Shown: piece by piece, positions 59,373 through 64,000 of the stretch
Layout: each line of letters begins with the position of its first letter
Numbering within the stretch: the stretch's first letter is position 1
The notes under the pieces: model-generated
The model's database searches: none
The model's input: only the letters and a program-made list of their open reading frames with translations
What the model was told of the DNA's origin: nothing
Assembly: GCA_005656395.1 (NCBI GenBank)
Contig: SRSI01000079.1
Coordinates: 1,364,001-1,428,000 of the forward strand
Length of the DNA stretch: 64,000 nucleotides
Origin: Strongyloides papillosus
Lineage: Eukaryota; Nematoda; Chromadorea; Rhabditida; Strongyloididae
Direction: 5' to 3'
Translations under genes and position numbers: made by a program

Positions 59373-61227
59373 ATGAATATATTTTTCCTCAGATCATATC
59401 TGACTCGTAGGCATTACTCTCCGTTATTTTGGCAAAAAATAGCTGTTTTTAGTGTTACTTTCATATCATTTGCTTTGTATCATGCTTCAAGGAAAAATTT
59501 ATCAGGAGTCAAAGTTTCAGTTGCAAATGATTGGGTTAACGGGACAACTTACTTTGGACAGAATTCTACAAAACCACTGTTTAATACAGTGACGGAAGCA
59601 AAGAAGTTCCTCGGGTTTTTGGATGCCTTGTTTATGGCTTTCTATGCTGGAGCCTTATTCTTTTGGGGATACCTTGGTGATAGGTTGAATCCAAGGAATG
59701 TTGTGACATTTGGTATGGTTACCTCTGGAATTTCTCTTGGGCTTTTTTCACTTGTTCCATATTATTGTGGTTTCTATGACATTCCATGGTACCTTGTTAT
59801 GTGGGCATTTTTTGGTGTGGCACAGGCATGTGGGTGGCCAAATAATGTTGCTATAATGGGTAATTGGTTTGGGAAAGGTGGAAATGGAGGAAAGAACAGT
59901 GGTACAGGTTTCATTTTAGGACTGTGGTCAGCTAATCAAAGTGTTGGAAATATTTTCGGTTCCTTACTGGTATCAATTGTCATTAAATTTGGGTATATGA
60001 GAACTTTTATAGTCAACGTTGTTTTATTATTCCTTGGTGCAGCTTTAGTTCAGAACGGAATTCACCCATCTCCAAGAGATTATCAGGATCTAAATGAAAG
60101 TGGTGACAGCAGCTTTAATGAAGATGCCGATGTAGATGAGGATCACCATGATGTTCCACAACCCGTTGCAGCTGGTGATTCTAACATCACTGTTCGTGTT
60201 CGTTCCAGCAGTAATAGTAGTAGACACTCACCAACAAATCAACAGGATTCAAGACATGAACCAAGAGAACACGTTTCATTATCCAGAGCCATCCTATTAC
60301 CTGGAGTTCTTCCTGTAAGTTTTAATTAAACATATCAAAGTTCTTCTACTCTCACTAATCTCTACAATACACAAATAATTTCTCACTTTACTGACAAATA
60401 TTAACACCGTTACGTAATTGTTGATCCAAATATTTCCCATTTAATTATGAAGTACCCCTTTCGTAATGGAATAATAAGTTTATCTACTACACTGTTTGTT
60501 TACATTGTTAAATTCCTTAAAATATTTATTACAAATTAATACATTTAATAACAACTTGATTATTTTTTTTACAGTATTGTTTGTGTAATGCGTGCCTCAA
60601 ACTGGTTAATTATGCCTTCTTCTTTTGGTTGCCATTTTATTTGGCAGGAAACTACCATTGGTCAGAGGCTGTTGCAAATGGGTTGTCTATATGGTATGAT
60701 ATTGGTGGGATTTTTGGATCGGTCCTGGGTGGTTTGATCTCTGACAGGATCGGTTTCCGGACACCAGTTATAATGGGGATGCTTATGGCAAGTATACTTT
60801 GTCTTCTAATTTATGCTAACTTAGGAGCAAGTCAAGTTATGAATATGATTGTTATGTTTTTCCTTGGAGCATCAATAGCTGGACCGTACAATTTAATTGT
60901 TGGTACTATATCAGTTGATTTAGGAACACAAAAAGCTTTAAGGGGTAATAAAGAAGCTATGAGTACCGTTAGTGGTTTAATTGATGGTACAGGATCTGCT
61001 GGTAGTGCTGTGGGACAAATTTTGGTTCCATTTGTTCAAGATACTTTTGGTTGGAGTCGGGTATTTTATATGTTTATTTTTGCGGTATGTTTTTTAAATG
61101 ATTTTTTTTATTACCTCATTTTCTATTCTAGAATGTTCTTGCCATTATCTGTTTACTTCAAAGATTCATCCAGGATGTTCGGGAAATGAAGGCATTACGG
61201 AATTCTCCCACTATCCGTATTGAGTAA
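59373..61227 (+). CDS. SLC37-type sugar-phosphate/phosphate antiporter (MFS)
   Basis: Exons 59373-60314, 60575-61084 and 61132-61227 (introns of 260 and 47 nt, both phase 0); about 515 residues. It is a major-facilitator transporter with roughly twelve membrane spans. SLC37 markers are FALYHASRKNLSGVKV near the start, FLGFLDALFMAFYAGALFFWGYLGDRLNPR, FFGVAQACGWPNNVAIMGNW, GLWSANQSVGNIFGS, then YAFFFWLPFYL, GGIFGSVLGGLISDRIG and SVDLGTQKALRGN in the second half. The charged loop around residues 235-305 is the central cytosolic loop. SLC37 proteins of the ER exchange glucose-6-phosphate or glycerol-3-phosphate for phosphate. It ends NSPTIRIE without a clear ER-retrieval KKxx motif. Confidence 0.92.
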
Positions 61228-63542
61228 TATTTATGGATTATTCTCTTACATAACATAAAGTTTGTTATTATCAACTAACCATTTATAATATAATATAGAT
61301 TAAAAGTCCATATCCTAAATATTTATTGTATTCATTTATTTTGTTAAAATAAAATTTTTACTTTTTTATACACTTTTTCTCGTTATGTTTTTCTGTTTCT
61401 AGTGTTAAAAGAAAATAAATTTATATTTACTCTAAGTTCCGGTTAAATTAAAAAAATGCTTTATTATTGCTACAAGCCATGTACCATGTAAAATTTTTTC
61501 AAGAAGCAAAACTTAGAAAATTGTTAAAATTTACAAATAAACATTAATTAATAAAATATCTTTTAAATATTCAGATAAATAACGTTAAAATAAATATGTA
61601 TATAAAGAGAAAAATTTACAAAACTAAACATTACATAAATGGCCACCTATTATAGGGGAAAACTTTTATCATACATTCTTAATATAATATATTATGTAAT
61701 CTGTGATATATAACAATATATTAAAAACATAAATTGTCTCCTAAAAACTTAATAATTTTACTTTTATTTATTTAACACACCATAAAATAATAAAAGAAAA
61801 TATGTTTTACATTTAAGTGTAAAAATTTAAACATAATTTTCATTTTCATTAAATAAAACTTTTTTTATTCTCCATCTCACTACAATCTTTATCTCCTTTT
61901 TTATTTTTCCTGCAATTAATATTCCTAAGTATTAATTGATTTAACAAAGAAAAAATTAAACATCATAATGTGAAATTAAATTTTTTTAAAAATAAAAAAA
62001 GTAGAATTTGATTAATTGTTTTATGGCATGATGTATAAACATCTTATTTAACCAGACTATTAGCATATATTTTTTGAAATATTAATTTTTTTTGTTTAAT
62101 ATTATTAAGAAGAAAGTATTTTCTATATACTTAGTAATTGGAAATACAAAATATTTTTTTCTAATACTATTAACTTCTTTCTCTTTAAATTGTAAATTAA
62201 TTAATTAGGAAAGTTTATAATTTTTTAAATTAAATTAACTTGTAATAAAAAATATTTTTTTATTTATTCTGTAATTTAAATAAGGGATGTACAGTAATAA
62301 TAAATATACACTTTTTATTGCAATATTTTAAATAACAATATGTTGTATATAAGTTAAAGAAACTCCACCTTATACGGTAGAATGTTATAGAGGATTATTT
62401 TTATTAAACACTTAACTATTTCTCATATTTAATAATAAATAAAATAGATTGATATACATTTTGTTATGAAAAACCGTTTAATTTATATATTGTATTTATT
62501 AAATCAACTCCACCCCTCTAAATAAGGTTGATTTTTCAAAAAAGATTATCTTAGAACATTCCTACTTAAACATTATGTGCATATATGTATATATATGAAG
62601 TTTTCATCCAAGAATTAAAAAACTTTGTAAGTTATGACGCATATTCTATAATATTCATTTTAATAACAAACAAAACTACTAAATTTGAACTTATCTATTA
62701 TTTACTTCCTTCTAAAACATCTATCAAATTTAATTATCATAATCTTAAACATTTTTATAATTCCTTAACACCCACAATTCACTGATAATATTGTCAATCT
62801 AAAAATTTAATTTTACATTATCATGATAAACTTTCTTTGAAAAATACTTAAAGAAAGGCATAAACATACATATTTTAATTACCATAAACTGTATGATGAG
62901 TTCTAAAAATTTTATCACTACTACCAATAAATTAAAAACATTCACCATATATTAACTTGAGATAAAATATTATAGATATACATATTGTACTTTGAATATA
63001 TATGTATATTTCCTTATCATTTAAACAAACAATAAAGAAACTGATATATTTATGTGCAGTTATATTGTTATCATGTATAAAACTGTTTTTAAACTAATGA
63101 GTTATTTGTAGCCATTTCAAGTTTAATAATCGCTTGTTCTCACACAAGTCTTGAAATAGGAATTATTTTTTTTCTTGATCTTTAAAAATATATATTGCTT
63201 TTTAAAAATTATAAATTGGTATTAAAAATATATTAACTTAAATATTTTTTTGATCCACTCTTTTTTGACTTTTTTTTGCCTTACTTTTTATTCTTAACAA
63301 AAGTGTCATAAAAAATACTTTATGATAAAAGATTAACAATGTTATTTCCATGCTAACCTCGATAAGATTATCACACTAATCACAATCATATAAATACGAT
63401 AAGCATAGAAAATTTTTTTAAAAATCATTTCAGAAAACAATATTAATTTAATTAATCTTTTTTATATATATTTCGCTTTCACTTTCTATTTTTCTATATT
63501 TATATTATTTAATCTTTCTAAAATCATTTTTATTAATTAAAA
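61228..63542. other. 2.3-kb AT-rich intergenic region
   Basis: Contains the transporter 3' flank. No supported gene; a 66-codon frame at 62585-62785 has random AT-rich composition. Confidence 0.55.
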
Positions 63543-63660
63543 ATGAATGAATTGTTTACACAAAGTTATGACGTTCCTACTATGCCGACAACATATCCAA
63601 AAAATTTTATTCCACCTTCAGGATATTCACCAATGGATGTGAGTAGAAATTTCACTCAAA
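63543..63660 (+). CDS. First exon of an unidentified gene (continues past the window)
   Basis: ATG at 63543 opens a 118-base exon reading MNELFTQSYDVPTMPTTYPK followed by NFIPPSGYSPMDVSRNFTQ, and ends at a GTAAGT donor (63661). The composition (Pro, Ser, Tyr, Thr) suits the disordered N-terminus of a transcription factor or RNA-binding protein, but there is no domain to name it. GC is clearly higher than the surrounding desert, supporting coding. No further exon is seen in the remaining 340 bases. Confidence 0.5.
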
Positions 63661-64000
63661 GTAAGTTTTAAGACTATAATATTGTATCCTTTTCTTCTTT
63701 ATTATCACTCATCTTACACTTATAAACATATATGTATCAATAAATAATATCTTTTTGTAAATAAAAATCAAAAAATTATTATAAAATAATAAGGAAAAGT
63801 AAATACTTTCTCTTTATTATCATAATTTATCTTACTTTCAAGCATGGTAATAAAATTTATACCTTTTTTGTTAAGTATAAAAATCACTCACAAACAAAAG
63901 ACTTTATTTAAACATTCTTTAATAGTTGAAACTTAAAAATTTCTACTATTATCAAAAATTATGTGTATATCTTTAAAGTTTTCTGTATCATCATTTGGTA

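Overview
This is nuclear DNA of a nematode, most likely a Strongyloides-type (Strongyloididae) genome. The background is very AT-rich, most introns are only 38-58 nt, and probable trans-splice acceptors lie just before some start codons. Nematode-style families are present: a tandem cholinesterase array, a ShK/EGF secreted protein, tandem F-box genes and a divergent nicotinic-type channel. The genus is my inference; no species marker was tested.

Layout. 1-553: 5' part of a MATH-domain gene (-). 554-4411: gene-free, with an inverted-repeat pair, a 53-bp tandem repeat and an adjoining ~101-bp tandem repeat. 4412-6121: SH2-tyrosine kinase (+). 6448-15246: four cholinesterase/carboxylesterase-like genes in a head-to-tail array (-), all with the same small phase-2 intron after the signal peptide; the third has lost its nucleophile serine. 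16074-17820: a small membrane protein and a shortened CFP1-like SET1/COMPASS subunit (-). 18036-21148: Integrator subunit 2 (+), divergent from CFP1. 21361-22740: TIS11-type CCCH zinc-finger protein (-). 23753-24010: rpl-38 (+). 24583-28261: a Cys-loop ion channel (-) whose 1.3-kb intron contains a whole opposite-strand gene for an EGF-ShK-nitrobindin-like secreted protein (26374-27449). 28262-33719: gene desert. 33720-37106: two small secreted cysteine-rich proteins (-), with a foldback repeat between them. 37505-40312: a histone quartet as two divergent pairs (H2A/H2B and H4/H3), each gene with the canonical 3' stem-loop. 40833-42353: ubiquitin-like-domain protein (-). 42354-45948: gene-free with decayed repeats. 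45949-48771: two tandem F-box genes (+). 49685-51320: PP2A B56 regulatory subunit (-). 51321-57560: gene desert. 57561-58347: spliceosomal CWC15 with an apparent one-base frameshift. 59373-61227: SLC37-type sugar-phosphate transporter (+). 63543-63660: first exon of a gene that leaves the window.

The genes do not form one pathway. Core nuclear functions (histones, Integrator, CFP1, CWC15, RPL38, PP2A-B56) alternate with lineage-specific secreted or sensory families (cholinesterases, cysteine-rich peptides, channel, F-box, MATH). Exon structures were rebuilt by hand from reading frame, splice dinucleotides and protein-family continuity, with no transcript evidence.
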